From DASXRA01 sp963737425 (lineage in GTDB: Bacteria; Actinomycetota; Actinomycetes; Mycobacteriales; Jatrophihabitantaceae): a DNA stretch of 64,000 nucleotides. The stretch lies in NCBI GenBank assembly GCA_963737425.1, contig CAVTSX010000004.1, positions 186,001 to 250,000 on the forward strand, in the 5' to 3' direction. Of this stretch, positions 51,946-59,789 are shown in pieces. The stretch's first letter is position 1. Every line of letters begins with the position of its first letter. The translations under genes were made by a program, and so were the position numbers. Below the pieces are notes generated by a model. It ran no database searches. It was not told the DNA's origin and worked only from the letters and a program-made list of their open reading frames with translations.

Positions 51946-53313
51946 TCAGTACGTCTGGCGATACCAGTTCGCCCAGGCCTGCTGGATCTCTGCCGGGTTG
52001 TAGTACGTGATCGTGCCGCCTTTGTTGCTCTTGGTTACCCCGGTGAACGGTGTTGAATCGTTGGTGTATCCGATGCGAGCTGCGTACAGCGCGTCGAAGA
52101 CGCTGTGCTTGAGGGCCAGGTAGGCGTACACGCTGGCCGCCACGTCGTACCAGAAGCTGCCGGCGGCGGCGGAGCCGTTGTAGAGCTGCGTGTCGGTGGG
52201 AGGCCGCCCGGTGAACTGCGACCGAAGCGGGTTCGACTTCATTTCGTCCAAGTTGAACGTCAGCGCCTTCGGGTCCGGGCTTACCCGGTAGAGGGACTCG
52301 ACGAACCCGGCGACGCCCTCCGCTGTCCAGGCGGGCGCCGGCTTGTCGCCGCTGTAGGCCCAGATGGTGTTGCGCGCGAAGATCGAGTGGACGAACTCGT
52401 GGACCAGCACGGCCGTGTTCTCGTGCGGGCTGCTCTGCGAGTGGAACACCACGCGCGCGCCGCCGACGGCGTTGGTCGTGACCCCGGACACGAGCGTGCC
52501 GGGCTGGCCCGGCAGGGGCTTGGCGTAGCCGGCGGGGTCGGCGATCCAGCCCTTGGGTTGCGGGCCCGTCCGGAACCACGATGCGCGCCGAGCGGTCTGG
52601 TTCGAAACGAACATGACGAATCCCGACTGCTGCAGGTCGTAGGAGTCGTTGCTCTTGAACAGTGCGATGTCGTACTCGGCCGCCTTCTCGGCGTCGCCGG
52701 CCAGCGTGTCGGCCAGGTGCTTCTCGTCGGGGTAGGCGGCGATCTTTACGTGCGGGCGCTTGACCACGTAGAGCTTCGTCAGGTCCCACGGTGCGTTCAT
52801 CAGCGATTTCCACCCGGTGACTACGACTGGCGTCGATTCGGAGTCCTGATGGATGGTGAGCTGGTAGGACGTCTGCGGGACGTAGGCCTCATGGGAATCG
52901 GGGTCAACGGGGTCGGTCGTGTCGTGCGTACCGGCCCAAACCTTGACGGTGCCGTCGCCGGCTGAGTTCAGGGGCACCCGCGCGCTGACCGCGCCCTCCG
53001 GGTAGAACACACCCTTGGAAAAGCCCAGCGCGGCCATGTTCTGCCACCAGCGCGTCGCCGACAGCCTGGCCGAGCCGGTGAACGCGGCCAGAAACGCCGC
53101 GCTGTTGTGACGTGCGATGTCTTCGGTCAGGCCTTTGAACAGCGAGTCCGTGTCGGCCTCGGTCAGCGCCGGGTCGTGCTGACCGCTCGACGGCGACGTC
53201 GCCCCGGTGTGGTTGCTGGACGAGCAGCCGGCGAGGGCGATCGTGCCCACTACGGCAAGCACGACCGCCGCGGCGATGCCGGATCCGGCTCGGCCAGATC
53301 GTGACGTGCGCAT
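51946..53313 (-). CDS. Lipoprotein with HExxH metallopeptidase motif
   Basis: The 455-residue protein has a signal peptide with lipobox IALAGC (Cys at about residue 30), so it is an anchored extracytoplasmic lipoprotein. The C-terminal half contains a gluzincin-type site: LVHEFVHSIF (HExxH, about residue 305) and WTAEGVAGFVESLY about 28 residues later, providing the third ligand glutamate, as in peptidase MA-like families. The first half (about 50-220) is a separate domain (SLFKGLTEDIARHNSAAFLA). Start ATG 53313 is preceded by AGGGGAAA. A candidate MarR-PDZ operator lies 36-49 bases upstream, tying it to the type VII locus. Confidence 0.82.
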   Translation of the reverse strand: MRTSRSGRAGSGIAAAVVLAVVGTIALAGCSSSNHTGATSPSSGQHDPALTEADTDSLFKGLTEDIARHNSAAFLAAFTGSARLSATRWWQNMAALGFSKGVFYPEGAVSARVPLNSAGDGTVKVWAGTHDTTDPVDPDSHEAYVPQTSYQLTIHQDSESTPVVVTGWKSLMNAPWDLTKLYVVKRPHVKIAAYPDEKHLADTLAGDAEKAAEYDIALFKSNDSYDLQQSGFVMFVSNQTARRASWFRTGPQPKGWIADPAGYAKPLPGQPGTLVSGVTTNAVGGARVVFHSQSSPHENTAVLVHEFVHSIFARNTIWAYSGDKPAPAWTAEGVAGFVESLYRVSPDPKALTFNLDEMKSNPLRSQFTGRPPTDTQLYNGSAAAGSFWYDVAASVYAYLALKHSVFDALYAARIGYTNDSTPFTGVTKSNKGGTITYYNPAEIQQAWANWYRQTY

Positions 53314-53348
53314 GGTTGTGTTTCCCCTATCGGTTAGCTGGAGCAAAT

Positions 53349-53362
53349 GCTTGAATTCTAGC
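53349..53362. promoter_or_regulatory. Candidate MarR-PDZ operator, site 1
   Basis: GCTTGAATTCTAGC is a palindrome with one mismatch (CTTGA-AT-TCtAG core) upstream of the lipoprotein metallopeptidase. It resembles the three other CTTGANNTCAAG sites of this locus but is the weakest of the perfect-arm set. Confidence 0.5.
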
Positions 53363-53576
53363 GTTTGTCTGAATGGTTCGAGACGTTGCCTGGTCCAACT
53401 GGCCCCGACCTGACCGCGGGCGTACTGATCACTTGAATGGGTTCCCACACCGGCGGGGCCGCTCGAGGTCAAACGGTGTGCTCGTTCGCGCAGGTGGTGT
53501 CGCGAGCAAGTGCCCTTAACGGAGAGCCGAGCCTGTTCGCGCCGCCGCACCCGGTCGCCGAAGCGCCGCGGATGAG

Positions 53577-54494
53577 TCAGATGACGTGTTCTTGGCGGGC
53601 ATCGCGCCCTGCGGTCGTAGCGATTTGTTGTCGGCGACGTCGCCGGGGCGTCCCGAGCTCGATCGTGGCCGTGTGCTCGTCGACGCCCCGCAGCATTGAG
53701 ATCCGCAGCCGTCCGGTCGACGCCGCGGCGTCAATGGCGGCGTAGAGGCTGGCGATGGATCGCAGCTCGTACTGGCCGGCTCGAACCAGCATGTCGCCGC
53801 TTCGGATACCCGCGAGATCGGCCGGGCTGGCGTCCTGCACGCTGCGGACAAGCAGGGCTGGGGCCGGCGGCAGGCCGACTGATTCGCGCGCCGCGATCGC
53901 GATATGGGCGGGGGCGACCGTGAGGCCGAGCTTGATGGGAGCGTTCTCTGGCGGGTTGGAGCCCTCGAACTCGACCAACAGCTTGCGCAGGAGAGTCGCG
54001 AGCAGGGTGCGCTCGTCGTCGGTGAGCGCGGCCAGCAGGCGGCCCCCGTTCGCGACGTAAGACGGTGCGACCCGTTCGAACAGTTCTCGGCCGCGCGGTG
54101 TCAGGGTAATCAGCGTGCTGCGGCCGGAGTCCGGGTCCGGCCGCCGGTCGACCAGGCCTTCGTCGACGAGACGGTCCATGCGCACGCTGATCGTTCCGGA
54201 CGTCAGCCCCAGCTCCGCCATCAGCCGTCGCTGGCTGACCCCGTGCTCGCCGCTGATGCGCGCAAGAGTGACCAGCACAGCGAGGTTCGCCGGTCCGAGG
54301 CCGTGCGCTTGTACCAGCGTCTGGAGCTCGGCGTCGATGTGACTACGCACCCGAGCGAGTCGAGCGACGATGCCGAGTGACTCGGCGTCGAGGTCTGGAT
54401 AGTTCTGCCGCCAGGACTCCTGCAGTATGTCGACGGAGTCACGCGGCACGTACTGGTGGTCGCTGCGTACGCGACTAGGACGGCTCGTACTCAC
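53577..54494 (-). CDS. MarR-family regulator fused to a PDZ domain
   Basis: The 305-residue protein combines two modules. Residues 40-165 form a MarR winged helix (LGPANLAVLVTLARISGEHG, VSQRRLMAELGLTSGTISVR, MDRLVDEGLVDRRPD). Residues 195-285 form a PDZ domain (LLVRSVQDASPADLAGIRSG, DMLVRAGQYELRSIASLYAA), of the kind found in HtrA-like proteins, joined by a short linker. No membrane segment is present, so the PDZ acts in the cytoplasm, where it could bind C-termini of proteins. Start GTG 54494 lies 29 bases from a perfect palindrome, pointing to autoregulation. It is divergent from mycosin. Confidence 0.88.
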   Translation of the reverse strand: MSTSRPSRVRSDHQYVPRDSVDILQESWRQNYPDLDAESLGIVARLARVRSHIDAELQTLVQAHGLGPANLAVLVTLARISGEHGVSQRRLMAELGLTSGTISVRMDRLVDEGLVDRRPDPDSGRSTLITLTPRGRELFERVAPSYVANGGRLLAALTDDERTLLATLLRKLLVEFEGSNPPENAPIKLGLTVAPAHIAIAARESVGLPPAPALLVRSVQDASPADLAGIRSGDMLVRAGQYELRSIASLYAAIDAAASTGRLRISMLRGVDEHTATIELGTPRRRRRQQIATTAGRDARQEHVI

Positions 54495-54522
54495 GTTGCT
54501 AGGTTAAATCATTGCCACATAA

Positions 54523-54534
54523 CTTGAGCTCAAG
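54523..54534. promoter_or_regulatory. Candidate MarR-PDZ operator, site 2
   Basis: CTTGAGCTCAAG is a perfect 12-base palindrome between the divergent marR-PDZ (GTG 54494) and mycosin (ATG 54590) genes. It is the best copy of the locus-wide motif. Confidence 0.75.
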
Positions 54535-54589
54535 CAGTGTGCTACCGTGTCGCCCGGTGGGCTCCGGCGCTGATCGGGTAGGACGAGCA

Positions 54590-55936
54590 ATGTTGCATAG
54601 GCGCCGAGAACTGTGGAAAGCCTCCGCGGCGGTGCTGCTCTCGACCTGTTCGTTCGCGCTACTTCAGCCGAGCGCGATCGCCGCGCCGACAGTCCAGCCG
54701 GCCTGCAAGAGCGCGCCGCGGCCGAATGGGCCGATCCAGCAGGAACCCTGGAACCAGGCCTGGTTCGATGCGCCGGAGAAGATCTGGCCGTTCAGCACCG
54801 GGGCGGGCACCACGGTGGCGGTGATCGATGCGGGAGTCGACGGAACCCATCCGCAGCTGTTCGGCAAGGTGCTGCCCGGCTACGACTTCGTGCGCGCCGT
54901 CGCGCACGGAGACATCGACTGCCTCCCGCACGGGACCGCCGAGGCCGGCGTCATCGCCGCCACGCGGTTTCCCGGAATCGGGTTCTACGGCATCGCCCCT
55001 GACGCGACGATCCTGCCGATCCGGGTAAGCGACAAGGCCGTGGTTGACGATCGGTCCGACCCCGTCGATTCGCGAAAGCTGGCCGATGGCATCGACTACG
55101 CGGTGGACAACGGCGCCGACGTCATCGACTGCGCCATGGTCAGCTACGTCGGCAGCCCGCGGGTCGCGGCCGCGGTCCGGCGTGCCATCGCCCGGGGCGT
55201 CGTCGTGGTGGCCATGGTCGGCGACTCGCACAATGACGACCGCGACGGCATCGGCCCGACCCAGGTGCCCCCGCCGTATCCGGCCAGCTATCCGGGAGTG
55301 ATCGGCGTGGGGGCCATCGACGCTGATGGCCGCCGGGTGCCCACGTCGCAGATCGGCCCGTACGTCGACCTGGTCGCGCCCGGATCCGATGTGGTCAGCT
55401 CGGCGATCCTGGGGCAGAGCGCGTTCCAGGGAACGAGCATCGCCTCGGCGTTCGTCGCCGCGACCGCCGCTCTGGTGTTGAGCGAGCGTCCCTCACTGAT
55501 CGGGGGAGCAGCCGGGTCGGCCCGGGTCGACGCGGTGACGAAGCGGCTGCTGGCCACCGGCGGGCCGGAGCTGTCTCCGGAGGAGAGCCTCGCGTACGGC
55601 GCCGGCGTGGTCGATCCCTACCGCGCGCTCACCGAGGCCGCGTCGGGCCGTGCTCCGGCCCCGCTCGCCCGGTATCGGGCCCCGCCTGCTCCGCCTCGGG
55701 AGCCGGCGAAGGAGGCGGCCGAGCGGGCCAGCCGGCACATCGACGGGCTCGCGCTCCGGCTGGCCGTGATCGTCGGCGCGGCAGTCACGGTGCTGGTCGC
55801 TCTCGCCCTCGTCGTGCCCCGGGGCCGGGCGCGGCGCTGGCGGGCGGCCCGGGCGCCAGCGGTGCCGGTCACCTCCGAGGATGACCGGCCCGAGTTCGTG
55901 TCGGGCGAGGCGCTCTTCGAAGTACGCCACGGCTGA
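54590..55936 (+). CDS. mycP: Mycosin, type VII secretion-associated subtilisin-like protease
   Basis: The 448-residue protein is a membrane-anchored S8 serine protease. It has a signal peptide (SAAVLLSTCSFALLQPSAIA), a catalytic triad of Asp80 (VAVIDAGVDGTHP), His114 (CLPHGTAEAGVIA) and Ser283 (FQGTSIASAFVAATAAL), and a C-terminal membrane helix (about 385-410) with a basic cytoplasmic tail. Mycosins are integral parts of type VII secretion systems. Start ATG 54590 with TAGGACGAG upstream is chosen over further upstream options because it gives a proper signal peptide. It is divergent from the MarR-PDZ gene. Confidence 0.93.
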   Translation: MLHRRRELWKASAAVLLSTCSFALLQPSAIAAPTVQPACKSAPRPNGPIQQEPWNQAWFDAPEKIWPFSTGAGTTVAVIDAGVDGTHPQLFGKVLPGYDFVRAVAHGDIDCLPHGTAEAGVIAATRFPGIGFYGIAPDATILPIRVSDKAVVDDRSDPVDSRKLADGIDYAVDNGADVIDCAMVSYVGSPRVAAAVRRAIARGVVVVAMVGDSHNDDRDGIGPTQVPPPYPASYPGVIGVGAIDADGRRVPTSQIGPYVDLVAPGSDVVSSAILGQSAFQGTSIASAFVAATAALVLSERPSLIGGAAGSARVDAVTKRLLATGGPELSPEESLAYGAGVVDPYRALTEAASGRAPAPLARYRAPPAPPREPAKEAAERASRHIDGLALRLAVIVGAAVTVLVALALVVPRGRARRWRAARAPAVPVTSEDDRPEFVSGEALFEVRHG

Positions 55937-55950
55937 TCGCTGAACACGCT

Positions 55951-55985
55951 GGTGGCCGCGGTCCGAGTTTCGGATCGCGGCCACC
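55951..55985. terminator. Bidirectional terminator between mycP and esx genes
   Basis: GGTGGCCGCGGTCCG (55951-55965) pairs with CGGATCGCGGCCACC (55971-55985) over 15 bases with one G-T, with a 5-base loop. It lies in the convergent gap and can serve both strands. Confidence 0.75.
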
Positions 55986-56008
55986 GGAGTGATGGGCAGG
56001 TCTCGCGT

Positions 56009-56314
56009 TCAGATCGAGAGTGCGGTGTTGAGATTCTTCTTCTCCGCTCCGTGCGCAAGCTCCGAAGCGTGGGCGGTCGCCCTGGAATGGGCCACGATCG
56101 CAGTCTGCGCATGCTTGACCTTGTCGTGCGCCTTCCTCAGCGGCCCTCCGATGAACGTCTCGCCGGCATCCGAGTGCCATCTCGAACCGAGATTGTTGTA
56201 GTCGCTGGTGGCCTCGGCGACGTGGCTATCGAGCATGCTCGCGAACCTGGCGGAATCCTCGGATATCTCGTTGGTCAGGTCCCAGTTGTGCTGGTAGGTG
56301 TTGTCGTAGCTCAT
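56009..56314 (-). CDS. WXG100-family protein (Esx-like)
   Basis: The 101-residue helical-hairpin protein has the turn RWHSDAGETF in the middle, a variant of the WXG turn with an extra residue before Gly. Size, helical content and pairing with another WXG100 gene 15 bases upstream identify it as one half of a secreted Esx-type heterodimer. No clear YxxxD/E signal is at its C-terminus, which fits the partner that relies on the other subunit for export. Confidence 0.85.
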   Translation of the reverse strand: MSYDNTYQHNWDLTNEISEDSARFASMLDSHVAEATSDYNNLGSRWHSDAGETFIGGPLRKAHDKVKHAQTAIVAHSRATAHASELAHGAEKKNLNTALSI

Positions 56315-56329
56315 GATGTTCTCTTCCTT

Positions 56330-56662
56330 TCAGGAGAGTCCCGCGGTGATGGCGGAGACGGCGCCCTGGACGCTCCGCATGACATCCGATTGGCCGGCGT
56401 CGCCGCTCTGGTAGGTCGCAAGCTGCGTGCGGGCGCCCTCTCCGCAGCTACGCATGTGGTCAATGACTTCGGTGAATGCGGCGTCGAGTTGGCACATGAC
56501 AGCGTGGTGGGCGTTGGCGCCCTCGCCGTGCCAGGACGCAGCCTTCGCCAGCGTGTTCTCGCGCCACGCGTTGTGCTGGGCTTGCATGTGATTCGTCCGG
56601 TCCTCGTGCCGGGCGATCCAACGCCGCATCTCGTCGAAGTCCGCGGTTGTCTGGTTCGACAT
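56330..56662 (-). CDS. WXG100-family protein (Esx-like) with YxxxD signal
   Basis: The 110-residue protein from ATG 56662 has the WXG turn ASWHGEGANAH and a C-terminal YQSGD (YxxxD) motif typical of the subunit recognised by EccC. A GTG two codons upstream is an alternative start. It is encoded directly upstream of the second WXG100 gene, so the two likely form a heterodimer exported by this type VII system. Confidence 0.87.
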   Translation of the reverse strand: MSNQTTADFDEMRRWIARHEDRTNHMQAQHNAWRENTLAKAASWHGEGANAHHAVMCQLDAAFTEVIDHMRSCGEGARTQLATYQSGDAGQSDVMRSVQGAVSAITAGLS

Positions 56663-56782
56663 CGTCACTCGCTTTCTGACGGACCCTCGCGGGTCGCTGT
56701 GTTCACAGGATCAGGACGATCCCGCGCAGTGCATCAAGCACTGCCTCGTGTCTCGCATGCCTCCCTTCCTCGAGGAGTCGGC

Positions 56783-58216
56783 TCAGCTCTGGCGCTGGGC
56801 CGCCTGCTGATCCAGTGCGTCGCCGGCCGGGATGCGGGCCACGATCGAGACCGGCATCTGGACGGGAGTGACGGCGTCGTAGCCCAGCGACTTGCGAGCC
56901 TGATCGTCGGCGATGCCGTAGCGCCTGCCCTCGTCGGTCACCAGGAACAAGCTGCCGCTCGTGGCGGTGGGCGACGGCATGGACTCGACCAGCGCGCCCC
57001 ACCCGGGCTCGACCTCGACCCGGTTGGCCAGCACGGTCCCCTTCTGGGTGCGTTGCGCGGTCGCCGGTGCCAGTTCGGCGCCCTCGACCGCCGCCTCGAC
57101 CGCGACGTCGGGCACGAGGCCGGCGTCGCGGAAGGAGGCGCACACCGTGGACTTGTTGGAATTGACCGCGGCCATCACGGGCTTGGCCTCGGGCGGATCG
57201 GTCGGGCCTACCGGCGGGAGGTCGCGGCGCGGCACCGAGTTCGCCACGGCGGCCGCGAGGGGCCGGGCCGCCGGGGTGCGCCCGCCGTACACCAGGCGGC
57301 GGACTGCGGGATCGGCCAGCGTGATCGCCGCCTGAACCGGCGTGATCGCCTGGATCCGACCAGCCTGCACGAGGTAGTACTGCGTGCCGCCCGCCGAGTG
57401 CACGACGCGAACCTCGCCGATCGTGGCCCCGCCCGCCAGAACGGAGGTGTGCTGGCCACGGCCGGGAGCGGGCGGAACCGCCAGCGGCTCGCCGTGTGGC
57501 AGCGCGCTGAGCCAGGCCGTGCCCACCTCGATCTGGGGCTGGTCGCGCCAGGTCAAGCCCTCCAGTACCGATGCCTCGTCGAGGATCGGGTAGTCGTGGC
57601 CGTGCCAGACCAGGTGCAGCGTGCCGCGTTCGATGTCACGCGCCAGGATCGCCGACTCGTCGATCGCGATACCGCTGGTCCGCTGCCGGCCGACCACCAG
57701 TGCGGTATTGGGTACCTGCTCGCCGCTGATCGTCTGCGCCGGCAGCGAGCACAGTGTCCACGGCGCGCCGAGCAGGTGATCGCTGGTGGGGATCGCGTCC
57801 GGCGCATCGGGCAGACCGAGCCGGGGCCCGCGCGGTGCGTGCAGCAACTGCTGGGTGGATACGTACGTCGTGTCAGTGGATCCGGTGAGCAACGCGGCCG
57901 AGGCGAAGTTGGTGGTCGGGTACAGGAAGTACTTGCCCGTCTTCGGGTCGGTCATCCAGGTGTAGCGCGCGCCGGATGCCTTCTCGACGATGACGTGTCC
58001 GCTGGATTTCCAGTCGGACGTCGCGGACGGCTTGAGCACGCCGACGACACCCGCTATCGCAAGCACGACGACGGCGACCATCACGCTTCCGAACGCCGCA
58101 CCGGCCATTCGGCGAAGGGGTGGCTGGGCCGGATCGGTCTCGTGCAGCACCAGCGCGGAGACGACCCGCCGGACCATGAATTGGTAGGACTGGAACTGGT
58201 CGCGCCTGCTCGCCAT
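56783..58216 (-). CDS. eccB: EccB, type VII secretion membrane component
   Basis: The 477-residue protein has the EccB layout: a conserved N-terminal cytoplasmic start (SRRDQFQSYQFMVRRVVSAL), one membrane helix (about 42-62) and a large extracytoplasmic repeat domain (AIPTSDHLLGAPWTLCSLP, YYLVQAGRIQAITPVQAAI, LFLVTDEGRRYGIADDQA), ending in IPAGDALDQQAAQ. EccB is a core subunit of the secretion channel. It begins 17 bases after the eccD stop; an approximately 120-base gap separates it from the WXG100 genes. Confidence 0.94.
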   Translation of the reverse strand: MASRRDQFQSYQFMVRRVVSALVLHETDPAQPPLRRMAGAAFGSVMVAVVVLAIAGVVGVLKPSATSDWKSSGHVIVEKASGARYTWMTDPKTGKYFLYPTTNFASAALLTGSTDTTYVSTQQLLHAPRGPRLGLPDAPDAIPTSDHLLGAPWTLCSLPAQTISGEQVPNTALVVGRQRTSGIAIDESAILARDIERGTLHLVWHGHDYPILDEASVLEGLTWRDQPQIEVGTAWLSALPHGEPLAVPPAPGRGQHTSVLAGGATIGEVRVVHSAGGTQYYLVQAGRIQAITPVQAAITLADPAVRRLVYGGRTPAARPLAAAVANSVPRRDLPPVGPTDPPEAKPVMAAVNSNKSTVCASFRDAGLVPDVAVEAAVEGAELAPATAQRTQKGTVLANRVEVEPGWGALVESMPSPTATSGSLFLVTDEGRRYGIADDQARKSLGYDAVTPVQMPVSIVARIPAGDALDQQAAQRQS

Positions 58217-58233
58217 AGTGCCGGCCCCCGGGA

Positions 58234-59619
58234 CTATCCGTAGAGATGGCGCATGTAGCCGACGAATCCGGCCAGCAGGCAGGTCATCGGTACCACGGCG
58301 ATGATCAGTAAGACGTCGAGGATGTCGGCGATCCGTCCGAGGTAGGGGCCGGGCGAGTGGCGCTCGTAGCGCCGGCCGGCGGTCAAGACCAGGCCGGCCG
58401 TCGCCAGGAGCACGGGGATCATGACGGCCAGTCGCAGGCTCTCCGATCCGGTAAGGGCGCGCAAGACGAGCGCCGCCGCGCCGACCACGCCGGCGGTCAG
58501 CGGTGACGCGCGATGGCGCAACGTCGGGAACAAGCGCGCCTGCAGCAGCATCGCTCCGGCGACCAGGCCGATGAGTACTAGTGCCGTGCCGCGGCCGTCG
58601 AGGGCGAGGATGACCTGGCCGACGATCGCCACGACGGCGTTCGCCATGAGCATGCCGGTCAGCAACTCATCGGACCGGCGCACCGACGCGTGGACGCGGG
58701 GGCGGGGGATACGCGGCTGGTCGGCCAGCAGATCCTCGGCCGTGACGGGCAATGCCGGAACGGGCAGCTTTCCGAGCCGGATGGACAGCAGCGGCAGGGC
58801 CGGCGCCAGAATGACAGCTGCGGCGGTGAGGATGCCGGCGACATCGGCGGTGTGCAGGTCGCTCGCGCCGATCAGCGCGGCCACCACGCCGAATATCGCC
58901 GCGTACACGCCGCAGACGAAGAAGTGGGTTCGGTCGGCGATCCCGACGTAGCACAGCGCCGCAACGGCCGCCAGGGCGGCCGAGCCGGCGAGCAGTTGCT
59001 GCGACTGCAGTTCGAGCAGCGAGCGATCGCCGTTGAACACGGTCAGTCCGCCGGCGAGCCCGAACAGCATCGCCATTGTGCCCACCGCGGCGCCGGCACC
59101 GGAGTCGCCGAGCGCGCGGGACAGTGCAGCCGCCGCAACCACGAACAAGCCCGCGCCGCCCAGCAGGACGATCGCCGGCTTTCCCCAGGACGGTCCCGTG
59201 CTCAATGCCAGGGGCACCACGAGCGCGCTCGCAACGGCCATGACCGCAATCGCCGCGCGCCGGGTCGCCGTCCCGTCCCAGGTCCGGACCTGCCGCCTGG
59301 CTTCGGCGGCCACGACGTCCATCACGTCGTCGTAGTCGATGTCCGGCCAGGTCTCGCGCCGCGGGCTCAGATGCAGGATCTCGCCGTCACGGAGCGACTG
59401 CGCGGCCAGCGTCTGCGCCGGGTCGATCGCCGAGCCGTCCCAACGCCGGAGGACCCAGCCGCCCTGCTCCTGCCCCGAGTCGGCGAGGTCGTCGCCCGCG
59501 TGCAGAAGCAGTCCGGGCAGCAACTCAGCGGCCGGCACGTACTCGGGCAGAGCGAGGTCGACGCGGCGCGTCGGCGTCGCGACCGTGACGCGAGCGAGGC
59601 TGCTTGCGATGCTGGTCAC
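58234..59619 (-). CDS. eccD: EccD, type VII secretion membrane channel component
   Basis: The 461-residue protein has an N-terminal ubiquitin-like (YukD) domain (about 1-90, VTVATPTRRVDLALPEYVPA, HLSPRRETW) followed by 11 hydrophobic segments, as expected for EccD. It is first in the eccD-eccB-esx operon. It starts at GTG 59619, 80 bases from the centre of a shared palindromic site, with eccC starting the same distance away on the other strand. Confidence 0.93.
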   Translation of the reverse strand: MTSIASSLARVTVATPTRRVDLALPEYVPAAELLPGLLLHAGDDLADSGQEQGGWVLRRWDGSAIDPAQTLAAQSLRDGEILHLSPRRETWPDIDYDDVMDVVAAEARRQVRTWDGTATRRAAIAVMAVASALVVPLALSTGPSWGKPAIVLLGGAGLFVVAAAALSRALGDSGAGAAVGTMAMLFGLAGGLTVFNGDRSLLELQSQQLLAGSAALAAVAALCYVGIADRTHFFVCGVYAAIFGVVAALIGASDLHTADVAGILTAAAVILAPALPLLSIRLGKLPVPALPVTAEDLLADQPRIPRPRVHASVRRSDELLTGMLMANAVVAIVGQVILALDGRGTALVLIGLVAGAMLLQARLFPTLRHRASPLTAGVVGAAALVLRALTGSESLRLAVMIPVLLATAGLVLTAGRRYERHSPGPYLGRIADILDVLLIIAVVPMTCLLAGFVGYMRHLYG

Positions 59620-59698
59620 CGGGGCGTGCGCATCCTCTCGCTACCGAAGGGACACGCGTCCCACGTCGAATCGGTCGGCACAGACGATAGACTTATAA

Positions 59699-59710
59699 CT
59701 TGGGTTCAAG
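59699..59710. promoter_or_regulatory. Candidate MarR-PDZ operator, site 3
   Basis: CTTGGGTTCAAG lies in the middle of the divergent eccD-eccC region. The outer CTTG/CAAG arms are intact and the sequence context TAACTTGGGTTCAAGCAA matches TAACTTGAGCTCAAGCAG at site 2, so the two are clearly related. Confidence 0.6.
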
Positions 59711-59789
59711 CAATACAACTTCTGCTGCGTGAGACTGGTCGCACTCGACCTGAAGCGTCACGCAAGAGCAGCAAGAGCAGGAGGCGTCG

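Noticed and set aside
56703..57143. 146-codon minus-strand frame starting inside eccB
   Set aside because: Arg/Gly-rich alternative frame of eccB without a start signal.
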